Assembly (NCBI GenBank): GCA_017983755.1 | Contig: JAGOAU010000019.1 | Coordinates: 1-46,190, forward strand | DNA: 46,190 nucleotides | Reading direction: 5' to 3' | Source: Azonexus sp. | GTDB lineage: Bacteria; Pseudomonadota; Gammaproteobacteria; Burkholderiales; Rhodocyclaceae | In this document: positions 23,204 to 33,383 of the stretch, one piece after another | Position numbering within the stretch: the first letter of the stretch is position 1 | Layout of the letters: every line of letters starts with the position of its first letter | Position numbers and translations under genes: made by a program | The notes under the pieces: model-generated | Seen by the model: the letters and a program-made list of their open reading frames with translations, nothing else | Databases searched by the model: none | Told to the model about the DNA's origin: nothing

Positions 23204-25153
23204 ATGTTCGCTTTTCCCGGCAAGCTGTCCCGCAAGATCGTCGGGACGCTGTTCGTCTTTTTCCTGGTTGCCCTGTCGGCGATCGGCATGACGCTCTACC
23301 TGTCCTGGCAACTGGAAGGGGTGGCGGCGGCGATCAATGATGCCGGCAGCCAGCGCATGCGCACCTATCGCATCGCCCATTTGATGGCGCGCAGCCTGGA
23401 GCTCAAGAGCGAGGCCGTGGCCTTTGGCCGCGATGTACAGACCGAGGTCGAGCGTTTCGACCACGTATTGCTCGACCTGCGCCAGGGCGACCCGGCTCGG
23501 CCGATGGCGCCGCCGCGCGACGCCGACGTCCAGCAGCGCCTGCTGGCCGTGGAAGAGCAATGGCGCGAGACGATGCGCCCGCTGGCCGCGGATTTCCTGA
23601 AGGGACCGGCCGTTCAGAACGAGGCGCTGCTCGATCGCTTCGACGACGAACTCGAAGCCTTCGTCGGACGCATCAACGATCTGGTGCTGGCGATGGAGAG
23701 CAGCTACGCCCGCGACACCAATCTCCTGCGCACGGTGCAGGCAGCGCTAATCCTCCTTGCCGTGATCGGCACGGCGATCCTGATCCGTTTCTTCATGCAG
23801 CTGGTAATCCGGCCGGTCGGCGAACTGCAGGCCGGCATCCGGCGCATGACCAACGACGACCTGACGGTGCGTCTGCCGATCAAGACCGACGACGAACTGG
23901 GCGGGCTGGCGAGTGGCTTCAACCAGATGGCCGAGCACCTGCAGCAGGCCTACAACACCCTGGAGGAGCGGGTCGAAGCGGAAACCCACAACCTCGCCGA
24001 GCGCAATCGCGAACTCGGCATCCTCTACGAAATCACCGCCTTTCTCAGCGAGCCGGCGCCGATCGAGGCCATCTGCCAGGGCTATCTCAGCCGCATCCGC
24101 AACGCCCTGGGTGCCGATGCCGGGGCTGTCCGCCTGTACGCGGCCGACACCGAAAAGCTCTACCTGATGACCCACGAGGGCTTGTCGGATGAATTCGTCG
24201 TCCGCGAAAGCGAGATGAATTGCAGCGACTGTCTGTGCGGCGACGTCATCCGGACCGGCATGCCGGTCGCTTTCAGCACGCTCAATCCGCCGCCCGGCAT
24301 GAAGTTGCGGACCTGCGTGCACGAGGGCTTCGCGACGGCGACCGCCTTCAACATCCTGTACAACAAGCAGCGGATCGGCGTCTTCAATCTCTATTTTCAG
24401 CAGCATCGCGACATCTCGGCGCAGGAGGTCAACCTGCTGGAGACGCTTGGTCAGCACCTCGGCGTGGCTGTCGAGAACCAGCGCCTGCGCTCGCGCGAAA
24501 AGGAGCTGGCGGTGTCGGAAGAGCGCAACCTGCTGGCCCAGGAACTGCACGACTCGATCGCCCAGGGGCTCGCGTTCCTCAATATCCAGGTCCAGTTGCT
24601 GCAGGATTCGCTGCGCAAGGGGCGCGCCGACGAGGCCATGCAGACCGCCGGGCAACTGCGCGAAGGGGTGCAGGAAAGCTACGACCATGTGCGCGAACTG
24701 CTGGTGCATTTCCGCACCCGCATGCACCAGTCCGACCTCGATTCGGCAATCGTCGCCACGCTCGAAAAATTCGAGGGGCAGACCGGCATCGCCACCGAAT
24801 TCGCCCGTGAAGGCAGCAGCGCGCCGCTCGAGCCGACCGACGAGATCCAGGTCATGCACATCGTCCAGGAGGCGCTGTCGAATATCCGCAAGCATGCGCG
24901 TGCCAGCAAGGTTCAGGTCAAGGTGCGCCGTTCGCGGCGCGCGGTCGAGGTGGAAGTGGCGGACGACGGGGCCGGTTTCGATCCGGTGAACGAGCCGAAA
25001 GTCCTGTCGGAGCGCCATGTCGGGCTCAAGATCATGCGCGAGCGGGCGCACCGTATCGGCGGGGAGTGTCAGATAACATCGGCACCGGGCGAGGGCGCGC
25101 GGGTGCGCCTCGTCCTGCCGAAAAAGCAAGGGGAGGTTGTTCGAGATGACTGA
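23204..25153 (+). CDS. narX: NarX-type nitrate/nitrite sensor histidine kinase
   Basis: Membrane histidine kinase, 649 aa. Order: membrane helix (about 12-33), periplasmic P-box AINDAGSQRMRTYRIA (42-57) and helical sensor, second helix (about 178-200), HAMP (VIRPVGELQAGIRRM, around 205-255), GAF-like region (about 290-435) with a Cys group CSDCLCG, a HisKA_3 dimerisation box with phospho-acceptor His449 (QELHDSIAQGL), and a HATPase_c domain (NIRKHA, DDGAGF, GLKIMRERA). ATG 23204 is preferred over the upstream ATG 23141 because it gives a normal N-terminus. It overlaps the regulator gene by 8 bases. 'NarX' is by domain order; exact orthology is not proven. Confidence 0.88.
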   Translation: MFAFPGKLSRKIVGTLFVFFLVALSAIGMTLYLSWQLEGVAAAINDAGSQRMRTYRIAHLMARSLELKSEAVAFGRDVQTEVERFDHVLLDLRQGDPARPMAPPRDADVQQRLLAVEEQWRETMRPLAADFLKGPAVQNEALLDRFDDELEAFVGRINDLVLAMESSYARDTNLLRTVQAALILLAVIGTAILIRFFMQLVIRPVGELQAGIRRMTNDDLTVRLPIKTDDELGGLASGFNQMAEHLQQAYNTLEERVEAETHNLAERNRELGILYEITAFLSEPAPIEAICQGYLSRIRNALGADAGAVRLYAADTEKLYLMTHEGLSDEFVVRESEMNCSDCLCGDVIRTGMPVAFSTLNPPPGMKLRTCVHEGFATATAFNILYNKQRIGVFNLYFQQHRDISAQEVNLLETLGQHLGVAVENQRLRSREKELAVSEERNLLAQELHDSIAQGLAFLNIQVQLLQDSLRKGRADEAMQTAGQLREGVQESYDHVRELLVHFRTRMHQSDLDSAIVATLEKFEGQTGIATEFAREGSSAPLEPTDEIQVMHIVQEALSNIRKHARASKVQVKVRRSRRAVEVEVADDGAGFDPVNEPKVLSERHVGLKIMRERAHRIGGECQITSAPGEGARVRLVLPKKQGEVVRDD

Positions 25154-25814
25154 AAAGATCCGTGTGCTGCTGGTCGACGACCACGCCCTGTTTCGCGGCG
25201 GGGTCAAGGCGCTGTTGCAGCGCCATGACGATTTCGAGGTGCTCGACGAGACCGGCGACGGACTGGAAGGCATCAAGCGGGCGCGCTCGCTGCAGCCCGA
25301 CGTCGTCCTGCTCGACCTGCACATGCCCGGCATCAGCGGGCTGGAGGCGGTCAAGGTCATCAACGAGGAAATTCCCGGCGTCCGGGTGCTGATGCTGACG
25401 GTTTCCGAAGACGCGCAGGACCTGATGGAAGCGCTGCGCGCCGGGGCCAGCGGCTATCTGTTGAAGAACATCGAGACCGACGCCCTGCTCGATGCCATCC
25501 GCCGTGCCGCCGAGGGTGATTCTGTGGTGTCGCCGCAGATGACGGCCAAGCTGATCCAGGGGGTGCGCGAGCAGCCGAAGGTGTCGAGCCTGGTCGTCGA
25601 GCGCGACAAGTTCTCACCGCGCGAGCGCGACATCCTCGCCTGCCTGGCCCAGGGCGAGAGCAACAAGGAAATCGCCCGTGCCCTCGATCTCGCCGAAAGC
25701 ACGGTCAAGATCCACGTCCAGAACATCTTCAAGAAGCTGAACATGACGAGCCGCGTGCAGGTCGCGCTCTATGCCGTGGAGCATGGCTTCGGCCCGCAGC
25801 CGCGCCATGCCTGA
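25146..25814 (+). CDS. narL: NarL-type response regulator
   Basis: A 222-aa two-domain regulator. The receiver has the acidic pocket (Asp11, Asp12), phospho-acceptor Asp57 (VLLDLHMPG) and LLKN. The C-terminal LuxR/NarL helix-turn-helix is at about 152-212 (FSPRERDILACLAQGESNKEIARALDLAESTVKIHVQNIFKKL). ATG 25146 lies inside the end of the kinase gene (ATGACTGA overlap), typical of a coupled pair. It probably controls nitrate-responsive promoters. It ends 9 bases from the convergent small gene that ends at 25824. Confidence 0.9.
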   Translation: MTEKIRVLLVDDHALFRGGVKALLQRHDDFEVLDETGDGLEGIKRARSLQPDVVLLDLHMPGISGLEAVKVINEEIPGVRVLMLTVSEDAQDLMEALRAGASGYLLKNIETDALLDAIRRAAEGDSVVSPQMTAKLIQGVREQPKVSSLVVERDKFSPRERDILACLAQGESNKEIARALDLAESTVKIHVQNIFKKLNMTSRVQVALYAVEHGFGPQPRHA

Positions 25815-25823
25815 TTTCGGCGC

Positions 25824-26093
25824 TCAGTCGCGAATGGGCTGCGGGCAGCGGGTGCGGAATTCCTCATAGGTACGCAGGCGCAGGGCTGCGGTTTCCATGT
25901 CGCCGCGGTCGACCGCCTGTTCAGCCCGGTTCTTGAGGACGTCACGGATATATGCGACGCCGCGCTCGCTACGCAGCATGGCGCAACCGATCTGGGCGGC
26001 GATGATGGCCGGCAACCTTTCCTGCTCGGCAATGGCGGTAACCTCTTCTTCGGTCAGGTCGCACATGTCGATGAAATCCCGCAACGAAAGCAT
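25824..26093 (-). CDS. Small protein of unknown function, paralog A
   Basis: An 89-aa, all-helical-looking cytoplasmic protein starting MLSLRDFIDMCDLTEEEVTAIAEQERLP. I do not recognise a named family. It is clearly paralogous to the protein at 26261-26524: both begin MLS-x-x-D, share DxCDL and AIAE/AVAE-x-E, and have the same length and spacing. A good ribosome site (AAGGAGA) precedes the ATG. It converges on narL with a 9-base gap. The location suggests a link with nitrate signalling, but nothing in the sequence shows a biochemical activity. Confidence 0.75.
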   Translation of the reverse strand: MLSLRDFIDMCDLTEEEVTAIAEQERLPAIIAAQIGCAMLRSERGVAYIRDVLKNRAEQAVDRGDMETAALRLRTYEEFRTRCPQPIRD

Positions 26094-26180
26094 GGGCTGT
26101 CTCCTTGAATCTTTGTAGTTATTTTGTCCGACCGGTCATGCCGGTCATGGTTCCGGTGACATTGTAACGATCTGCATGCA

Positions 26181-26210
26181 AAAAAGAACCCGGCCACCGG
26201 GGCCGGGTTC
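26181..26210 (-). terminator. Rho-independent terminator of small-protein gene B
   Basis: GAACCCGGCC (26186-26195) pairs perfectly with GGCCGGGTTC (26201-26210). On the minus strand the stem is followed by TTTTTT. It lies 50 bases after the gene that ends at 26261. Confidence 0.85.
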
Positions 26211-26260
26211 ATGACCGGTCAAATGCCGGTCGGTCCTCGGAGGAGGATCCGGAAAGCGTT

Positions 26261-26524
26261 TCAGCCGGAGATCGGGTGGGTGCGCTGCAGGTGCTGGTAG
26301 GTTTCGCCGAGTTCCTGCACGTGCTGGAAATGGCCCGATTCGAGCGCATGTTCCATATTCTCGACGATCATCGAGTGCAGGCGGACGACGCCTTCCGGCG
26401 TGCCCAGCAATGTTTCACCGAGTTCCGCCGCTAGCGTCATGGGAATGTGTTCGTGTTCGGCTACCGCCGCGATTTCACCGCGGTCAAGATCGCAATAGTC
26501 AAGGACATCCTGAATGGAAAGCAT
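26261..26524 (-). CDS. Small protein of unknown function, paralog B
   Basis: An 87-aa protein, MLSIQDVLDYCDLDRGEIAAVAEHEHIP..., paralogous to the product of 25824-26093 and encoded in the same direction upstream of it. It is predicted helical and soluble. A strong ribosome site (AGGAGGA) precedes the ATG. Its own terminator separates it from paralog A, so the two are probably expressed separately. Both have an AACTACAA motif upstream. I cannot assign a function. Confidence 0.75.
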   Translation of the reverse strand: MLSIQDVLDYCDLDRGEIAAVAEHEHIPMTLAAELGETLLGTPEGVVRLHSMIVENMEHALESGHFQHVQELGETYQHLQRTHPISG

Positions 26525-26658
26525 GTATTCCTCCTGGGCTTGGCAAAGATAACTGAGGGGTGGCGCTGAACCGCCTGTTATCGTTGTTGTGTCCGCCTTG
26601 TAGTTTTTGTCGGTGGAGGGTCACCTTCTTTTTAGGTGGAAAATACTAAAAAAACAAG

Positions 26659-26673
26659 GTCGACCGCAGCAGC
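26659..26673 (-). repeat. Post-gene repeat motif, copy 5
   Basis: On the minus strand, GCTGCTGCGGTCGAC starts immediately after the TGA of the spermidine-synthase-like gene and is followed by CTTGTTTTTTT. It has the same core and orientation as the copies after sspB, ybiB, nirD and the MBL gene. Confidence 0.5.
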
Positions 26674-27450
26674 TCAGATGCGCAGCATGCCGCCGGGCAG
26701 CGGGTGGCCGAGTTGCAGGCGGCTGATCGTCGGCAGCAGGTCGAGGCGGGTTTCCTGCTTCAGGTGTTGCGCCCGCGCCCGCATGTCGTCCAGCGCCACC
26801 GCGACCGGCTCGCCGCCGCTGGCGAAGGCGATGGTGTTGCCGCTGTCGCACGAGGGAAAAACAGCCACGCGCCCGTCGAAGGCGCTGCGGATGCGCTCGA
26901 CGCTGCCGGCGAAACCCTTGTTGCGGCCGAGCAGATTGACACAGAGCAGCCCGTTCTCCGACAGCCGGGCACGGCAAGCCTGGTAGAAGGGCAGGGTGTC
27001 GAGCGTGCCGGCGCGGGCGTCCGGGTCGAAGCCGTCGACCAGGATGTAGTCGAAGCGGCGTTCGCCGGCCAGCATGTAGTCGGCGCCGTCGCCAATGACG
27101 ACGCTGAGGCGGGTCGGGTCGTCCGGCAGCCTGAAATACTGGCGGGCGATGAATTCGACTTGCGGATTGATCTCGACGACGGTGGTCCGGCAATCCGGTA
27201 GATTGCGGTAGATGAACTTGGCCAGCGAGCCGGCGCCGAGTCCGACCAGCAGCGCGCTGCGCGGCCAGCGCTCGCCGCCACGCAACAGCAGCCCGGCCAT
27301 CATCTCGCGCGTGTAGGCCAGCTCCAGCGACCACGGCCGGGCAATCCGCATCGCGCCCTGCACCCAGTCCGAGCCGAAATGCAGGTAGCGCACGCCCGCC
27401 TCTTCGCTGATATCGACGGCGTGCCGGGGAGGGGGTTTCTTGGGTTTCAC
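26674..27450 (-). CDS. Spermidine-synthase-like methyltransferase-fold protein
   Basis: A 258-aa Rossmann-fold protein of the spermidine synthase (SpeE)-like superfamily. Motif I is LLVGLGAGSLAKFI (about 67-80), followed by TVVEINPQV and the acidic loop DGADYM. FDYILVDGFDPDA is the region that holds the catalytic Asp in SpeE. The short length and the lack of an N-terminal beta domain place it among the many uncharacterised 'spermidine synthase-like' proteins. True polyamine synthesis is uncertain. It is transcribed towards the narL side, with tRNA-Arg upstream on the same strand. Confidence 0.75.
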   Translation of the reverse strand: MKPKKPPPRHAVDISEEAGVRYLHFGSDWVQGAMRIARPWSLELAYTREMMAGLLLRGGERWPRSALLVGLGAGSLAKFIYRNLPDCRTTVVEINPQVEFIARQYFRLPDDPTRLSVVIGDGADYMLAGERRFDYILVDGFDPDARAGTLDTLPFYQACRARLSENGLLCVNLLGRNKGFAGSVERIRSAFDGRVAVFPSCDSGNTIAFASGGEPVAVALDDMRARAQHLKQETRLDLLPTISRLQLGHPLPGGMLRI

Positions 27451-27469
27451 GGTGGATTCGCCTTTGGAG

Positions 27470-27544
27470 TGGCGCCCCCAGGTGGAATCGAACCACCAAT
27501 TCGCCCTTAGGAGGGGCGTGTTATATCCATTTAACTATGGAGGC
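27470..27544 (-). tRNA. tRNA-Arg (anticodon CCT)
   Basis: Read on the minus strand: acceptor GCCTCCA pairs with TGGGGGC. The anticodon stem CGCCC/GGGCG has loop CTCCTAA, giving anticodon CCT. The T arm contains GGTTCGATTCC, and CCA is encoded (27470-27472). The D arm AGTTAAATGGATATAAC is near-identical to E. coli tRNA-Arg(CCU). Length 75. Confidence 0.95.
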
Positions 27545-27620
27545 GAACCGTGCTTGCCGGCAGGCGCGCATTGTACCGGTGGCCGGCCAATTTGTGATAG
27601 ATGCGCCTTCCTCAAGCCGT

Positions 27621-27667
27621 TAGAATGTCGGTTCTCGATAACTCGGCGCCTTGCGGGGCGCCGTTTT
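27621..27667 (+). promoter_or_regulatory. Promoter and terminator-like leader hairpin before uup
   Basis: TAGAAT (27621-27626) is a likely -10. Its transcript would at once contain CGGCGCC (27644-27650) paired with GGCGCCG (27657-27663) followed by TTTT, 10 bases before the uup ATG. The hairpin looks like a weak intrinsic terminator or an attenuator in the leader. Confidence 0.4.
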
Positions 27668-27677
27668 CCATTGCGCC

Positions 27678-29600
<1,923 letters not shown>

Positions 29601-29639
29601 GCCGGCAGTTTCCAGTCAGGTCTCCGACAGACAAGGCAA

Positions 29640-30851
29640 ATGAACACAACATCCGCTACCTGGCGCACGCCGACGGTCATCCTGGTCGTCGGCTGCATCA
29701 TCCTGACGCTGTCGATGGGCGTCCGCCATACCGCCGGGCTCTTCCTGCAACCGATGACGGCCGATCACGGCTGGAGCCGGGAAACCTTCTCCTTCGCCAT
29801 TGCCATCCAGAACCTCATCTGGGGTCTGGCGTCGCCCTTTGCCGGCGCGCTGGCCGACCGCCACGGAGCAGGGCGCACGGTGCTGGGGGCGGCGGTGCTC
29901 TATGTCGCGGGACTGGTGCTGATGTCACAGGCCGGCTCGCCGCTGAGTTTCGACCTGTCGGCTGGCGTCTTGATCGGCCTCGGTCTTTCCGGCACCACCT
30001 TCGCCGTCATCATGGGCGTCATCGGCCGCCACACGACGCCACAGAAGCGCAGCCTGGCGCTCGGGATCGCCAGCGCCGGCGGTTCGTTCGGCCAGTTCGC
30101 CGTGCTGCCGGTCGGCCAGATGCTGATTTCAACCTACGGCTGGCAGAGCGCGCTGGTCCTGCTGGCTTGCGGTGTCGGCCTGATCGCGCCGCTCGCCTGG
30201 GCCATGGCCGATGGCCACAAGGCGGTAGCCGGGGCTGGTCAATCGGTGGCCGAGGCGCTGCGCGAAGCCGGTGGCGAGCGGAGCTTTCACTACCTGTTCT
30301 GGAGCTTTTTCGTCTGCGGCTTCCAGACGGCTTTCATCATGCTGCATCTGCCATCCTATCTGGTCGATTCCGGATTGACCGCCAATGTCGGGATGACGGC
30401 GGTGGCGCTGATCGGTCTCTTCAATATTTTCGGGTCCTTCATCTTTGGCTGGGGCGGCGGGCGCTACAGCAAGAAAAACCTGCTGGTGCTGATCTATGCG
30501 CTGCGCGCCGTGGCGATCCTGGTTTTCATGCTTTTGCCGATGTCGACCGCAACCGCCTGGGTTTTCGCCGCCGTGATGGGACTGTTGTGGCTGGGCACGG
30601 TGCCCTTGACCAACGGTCTGGTCGCCCAGATCTTCGGCTTGCGCTACATGTCGATGCTGACCGGCGTCGTTTTCCTCGGCCACCAGCTGGGCAGCTTCCT
30701 CGGCGCCTGGCTGGGCGGACGGATCTTCGACGAGACTGGTTCCTACCTGCTGGCCTGGGGGGGGTCCATCGGCCTCTCGGTGTTGGCGGCGATCTGCTCG
30801 TGGCCTATCAACGAGAAACCCTTGGCGCGGCATGCCGGAGCGACAGCGTGA
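29640..30851 (+). CDS. MFS transporter of unknown substrate
   Basis: A 403-aa major facilitator with 12 predicted membrane helices. The N-terminal region LSMGVRHTAGLFLQPMTADHGWSRETFSFAIA resembles the oxalate/formate and monocarboxylate-type MFS group. A DRHGAGRTVLGAAVLYVAG loop follows helix 2. Substrate cannot be told from sequence. It lies 39 bases after uup. A tiny membrane-protein frame overlaps its stop codon (GTGA). Confidence 0.82.
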   Translation: MNTTSATWRTPTVILVVGCIILTLSMGVRHTAGLFLQPMTADHGWSRETFSFAIAIQNLIWGLASPFAGALADRHGAGRTVLGAAVLYVAGLVLMSQAGSPLSFDLSAGVLIGLGLSGTTFAVIMGVIGRHTTPQKRSLALGIASAGGSFGQFAVLPVGQMLISTYGWQSALVLLACGVGLIAPLAWAMADGHKAVAGAGQSVAEALREAGGERSFHYLFWSFFVCGFQTAFIMLHLPSYLVDSGLTANVGMTAVALIGLFNIFGSFIFGWGGGRYSKKNLLVLIYALRAVAILVFMLLPMSTATAWVFAAVMGLLWLGTVPLTNGLVAQIFGLRYMSMLTGVVFLGHQLGSFLGAWLGGRIFDETGSYLLAWGGSIGLSVLAAICSWPINEKPLARHAGATA

Positions 30852-30982
30852 AAGCGCAGTGGCGCTGGTTCCTGACGGGCGTTGCGGCGGCGCTGGCGGT
30901 GCTCCTCCTGGCGCTGATCTTCATGGCTTACCAGATGCCGGAACTACTGCTCGACTGGGCCAACATCCGTTATTGCGGCTAA
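30848..30982 (+). CDS. Putative small single-pass membrane protein (44 aa)
   Basis: A GTG at 30848 overlaps the MFS stop codon by four bases (GTGA). It opens a 44-aa frame, MKAQWRWFLTGVAAALAVL..., with one clear membrane helix (about 8-28) and a short polar tail. The 4-base overlap suggests translational coupling with the transporter. No ribosome site is obvious inside the MFS gene end. Evidence is limited to the frame, its position and its hydrophobic profile. Confidence 0.45.
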   Translation: MKAQWRWFLTGVAAALAVLLLALIFMAYQMPELLLDWANIRYCG

Positions 30983-31040
30983 CTTTCCGCTGGCGGGTGG
31001 CGTGCGATAATGGCCGCCACTCCGTAACTTCCGATCCGCC

Positions 31041-31682
31041 ATGCGCTACGCCATCATTCCGGTTACTCCCTTCGAGCAGAACTGCACTGTTTTCTGGTGC
31101 GAGAAGACCCGCCAGGCGGCGGTCATCGACCCCGGCGGCGACATCGAACGCATCCTTGGGTTTCTCAAGAAGGAAGGGCTGTCGCTGGCCAAGATACTGG
31201 TCACGCATGGCCATATCGACCATGCCGGCGGTGTTGGTGCGCTGGCAGCGCAGACCGGCGTGACTATCGAGGGGCCGCATGAGGAAGATCGCTTCTGGAT
31301 CGTCGGCATGCCGCAGCAAAGCAAGATGTTCGGCTTTCCGAACGTGCTAAGTTTCGAGCCGGATCGCTGGCTCAAGGCCGGCGACAAGGTGCATTTCGGC
31401 GAAGTCGAACTCGACGTCCTGCATTGCCCCGGCCACACGCCGGGCCACGTGGTTTTCTACCATCAGCCGAGCAAGCTGGCGCAGGTCGGCGATGTGCTGT
31501 TCAACGGTTCGATCGGTCGCACCGACTTTCCGCGTGGCGATTACGATACGCTGATCCGCTCGATCCACGAGCGCCTGTTTCCACTTGGCGATGACGTCGA
31601 GTTCATTCCCGGCCACGGGCCGATGTCCACCTTCGGCGAAGAACGCCGCTACAACCCCTTCCTGAGCGGCAAATACGGCTGA
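31041..31682 (+). CDS. Metallo-beta-lactamase-fold hydrolase, YcbL/glyoxalase II-like
   Basis: A 213-aa metallohydrolase. The metal site THGHIDHAGG gives His56, His58, Asp60 and His61. Further ligands lie in CPGHTPGHVVF (His about 133), VGDVLFNGSIGRTDFPRGD and FIPGHGP. The short, single-domain form without the glutathione-binding helical domain of GloB matches the YcbL type of glyoxalase II. The natural substrate is not certain. It is followed closely by post-gene repeat copy 4 and the glycosylase gene. Confidence 0.85.
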   Translation: MRYAIIPVTPFEQNCTVFWCEKTRQAAVIDPGGDIERILGFLKKEGLSLAKILVTHGHIDHAGGVGALAAQTGVTIEGPHEEDRFWIVGMPQQSKMFGFPNVLSFEPDRWLKAGDKVHFGEVELDVLHCPGHTPGHVVFYHQPSKLAQVGDVLFNGSIGRTDFPRGDYDTLIRSIHERLFPLGDDVEFIPGHGPMSTFGEERRYNPFLSGKYG

Positions 31683-31691
31683 TTCAGTGGT

Positions 31692-31705
31692 CTGTTGCGG
31701 TCGAC
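31692..31705 (+). repeat. Post-gene repeat motif, copy 4
   Basis: CTGTTGCGGTCGAC starts 9 bases after the stop codon of the MBL-fold gene and is followed by GGGATTTTTT. It is in the direction of the gene before it. Confidence 0.5.
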
Positions 31706-31739
31706 GGGATTTTTTGGCCGATTTTCAAAAGACGATGCG

Positions 31740-32357
31740 ATGACTCCGGATTACTGGCAGCAGGCGGCGCAGGAGCTGGCGGCCGCCGACGAGCGCATGG
31801 CCGAGCTGGTGGAGCGTTACGCCGGCCTCGGTCTCGTTTCGCGCGGCGACCCGTTCGGCACGCTGGCGCGTTCGATCGTCGGGCAGCAGATCTCGGTCAA
31901 GGCGGCGGACGCGGTCTGGGGGCGCTTCGTCGCGGCGGTGGGGGAGGTCTCGCCGCCGGCCGTCCTCGCGGCGGGCGAGGAGGGGCTTGCCGGCTGCGGC
32001 TTGTCGCGGCGCAAGAGCGAGTATGTACGCGACCTGGCGGCGCATTTTGCCGGCGGGCAGCTCGATCCGGACGCGTGGACGATGATGGACGACGAAGCCG
32101 TGATCGCCGCGCTAACCGAGGTGCGCGGCATTGGCCGGTGGACGGCGGAGATGTTCCTGATCTTCAACCAGTTGCGCCCCGACGTTTTCCCGCTCGACGA
32201 TCTCGGTCTGCAGCGGGCAGTGCATGAACGCTATTTCGGCGGCGAGAAACAGCCGCGCAAGGTGCTGGCCGCCTGCGGTGAGCGCTGGCGGCCGTGGCGT
32301 TCGGTCGCCACCTGGTATCTATGGCGCAGCCTCGACCCGCTGCCGGTCGAGTATTGA
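31740..32357 (+). CDS. DNA-3-methyladenine glycosylase II-like (AlkA/HhH-GPD family)
   Basis: A 205-aa helix-hairpin-helix base-excision glycosylase. The family core includes GDPFGTLARSIVGQQISVKAADAVW (residues about 36-60), the HhH hairpin LTEVRGIGRWTAEMFLIF and the catalytic Asp in FPLDDLGLQ. It lacks the N-terminal domain of E. coli AlkA, so it corresponds to the short form. ATG 31740 is chosen over an in-frame upstream start at 31695 that falls in the repeat/T-rich intergenic segment. It acts in repair of alkylated bases. Confidence 0.85.
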   Translation: MTPDYWQQAAQELAAADERMAELVERYAGLGLVSRGDPFGTLARSIVGQQISVKAADAVWGRFVAAVGEVSPPAVLAAGEEGLAGCGLSRRKSEYVRDLAAHFAGGQLDPDAWTMMDDEAVIAALTEVRGIGRWTAEMFLIFNQLRPDVFPLDDLGLQRAVHERYFGGEKQPRKVLAACGERWRPWRSVATWYLWRSLDPLPVEY

Positions 32358-32380
32358 GATTGGCATTTCGGCCTTTGGGG

Positions 32381-32386
32381 TAAAAT
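32381..32386 (+). promoter_or_regulatory. -10 element before accA
   Basis: TAAAAT lies 29 bases before the accA start. TTGGCA (32360-32365) could be a -35, with a short 15-base spacer. Confidence 0.4.
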
Positions 32387-32414
32387 ACGCGCCAACCAAG
32401 AAAACGGGCTGTCC

Positions 32415-33383
32415 ATGAAAACAACTTTCCTAGACTTCGAGCAGTCGATTGCCGACCTCGAATCCAAGATCGAAGAGTTGCGCTTTGTCCAGGATGATTC
32501 CGCCGTCGATATCGCCGAAGAAATCGGCCGACTGGAAAAGAAGAGCGCGCAACTGACCAAGGATGTCTACGCCAAGCTGACGCCGTGGCAGATTTCCCAG
32601 GTGGCGCGCCACGCGCAGCGGCCCTACACGCTCGACTACATCTCGCTGATCTTCACCGACTTCGAGGAACTCCACGGCGACCGTGCCTTCGCCGACGACC
32701 ACGCCATCGTCGGCGGTCTGGCCCGTTTCAACGGCCAGCCGGTGATGGTGATCGGCCACCAGAAGGGGCGCGACACCAAGGAAAAAATCTATCGCAATTT
32801 CGGCATGCCGCGCCCGGAGGGCTACCGTAAAGCCCTGCGCTTGATGAAGCTGGCCGAGAAATTCGGTATCCCGGTTATGACCTTCGTCGACACGCCGGGC
32901 GCCTACCCCGGCATCGACGCCGAGGAGCGCGGCCAGTCCGAGGCCATCGGCCGCAATCTCTATGTGATGACCGAGCTGAAGGTGCCGGTCATCGTCACCA
33001 TCATCGGCGAGGGCGGTTCCGGTGGCGCGCTGGCTATTGCCGTCGGCGACGTCGTGCAAATGCTGCAGTATTCGACCTATTCGGTGATTTCGCCGGAAGG
33101 CTGCGCCTCGATCCTCTGGAAGAGCGCCGAAAAAGCCCCGGAAGCGGCGGAAACCATGGGCATCACCGCGCATCGCCTGAAGACGCTGGGCCTCATCGAC
33201 AAGATCGTCAACGAGCCGCTAGGTGGTGCCCACCGCGACCACGCGGCGATGGCACACAACCTGAAGAAGGCGCTGCAGGACGCGCTCAAGAATCTTTCCG
33301 CGCTGTCGACTGCCGAACTGCTGGCCACGCGCTACGAGCGGCTGATGAGCTATGGCCGCTTCAAGGAACAAGCCGTCAAATAA
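32415..33383 (+). CDS. accA: Acetyl-CoA carboxylase carboxyltransferase subunit alpha
   Basis: With AccD it transfers the carboxyl group from biotin to acetyl-CoA, giving malonyl-CoA for fatty acid synthesis. The 322-aa protein (usual about 320) starts [23 protein letters not shown], has the crotonase-type carboxyltransferase core, and includes [26 protein letters not shown] and [11 protein letters not shown], both highly conserved in AccA. Its last codons overlap the tilS start by 32 bases, so the two are co-expressed. Confidence 0.96.
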   Translation: MKTTFLDFEQSIADLESKIEELRFVQDDSAVDIAEEIGRLEKKSAQLTKDVYAKLTPWQISQVARHAQRPYTLDYISLIFTDFEELHGDRAFADDHAIVGGLARFNGQPVMVIGHQKGRDTKEKIYRNFGMPRPEGYRKALRLMKLAEKFGIPVMTFVDTPGAYPGIDAEERGQSEAIGRNLYVMTELKVPVIVTIIGEGGSGGALAIAVGDVVQMLQYSTYSVISPEGCASILWKSAEKAPEAAETMGITAHRLKTLGLIDKIVNEPLGGAHRDHAAMAHNLKKALQDALKNLSALSTAELLATRYERLMSYGRFKEQAVK

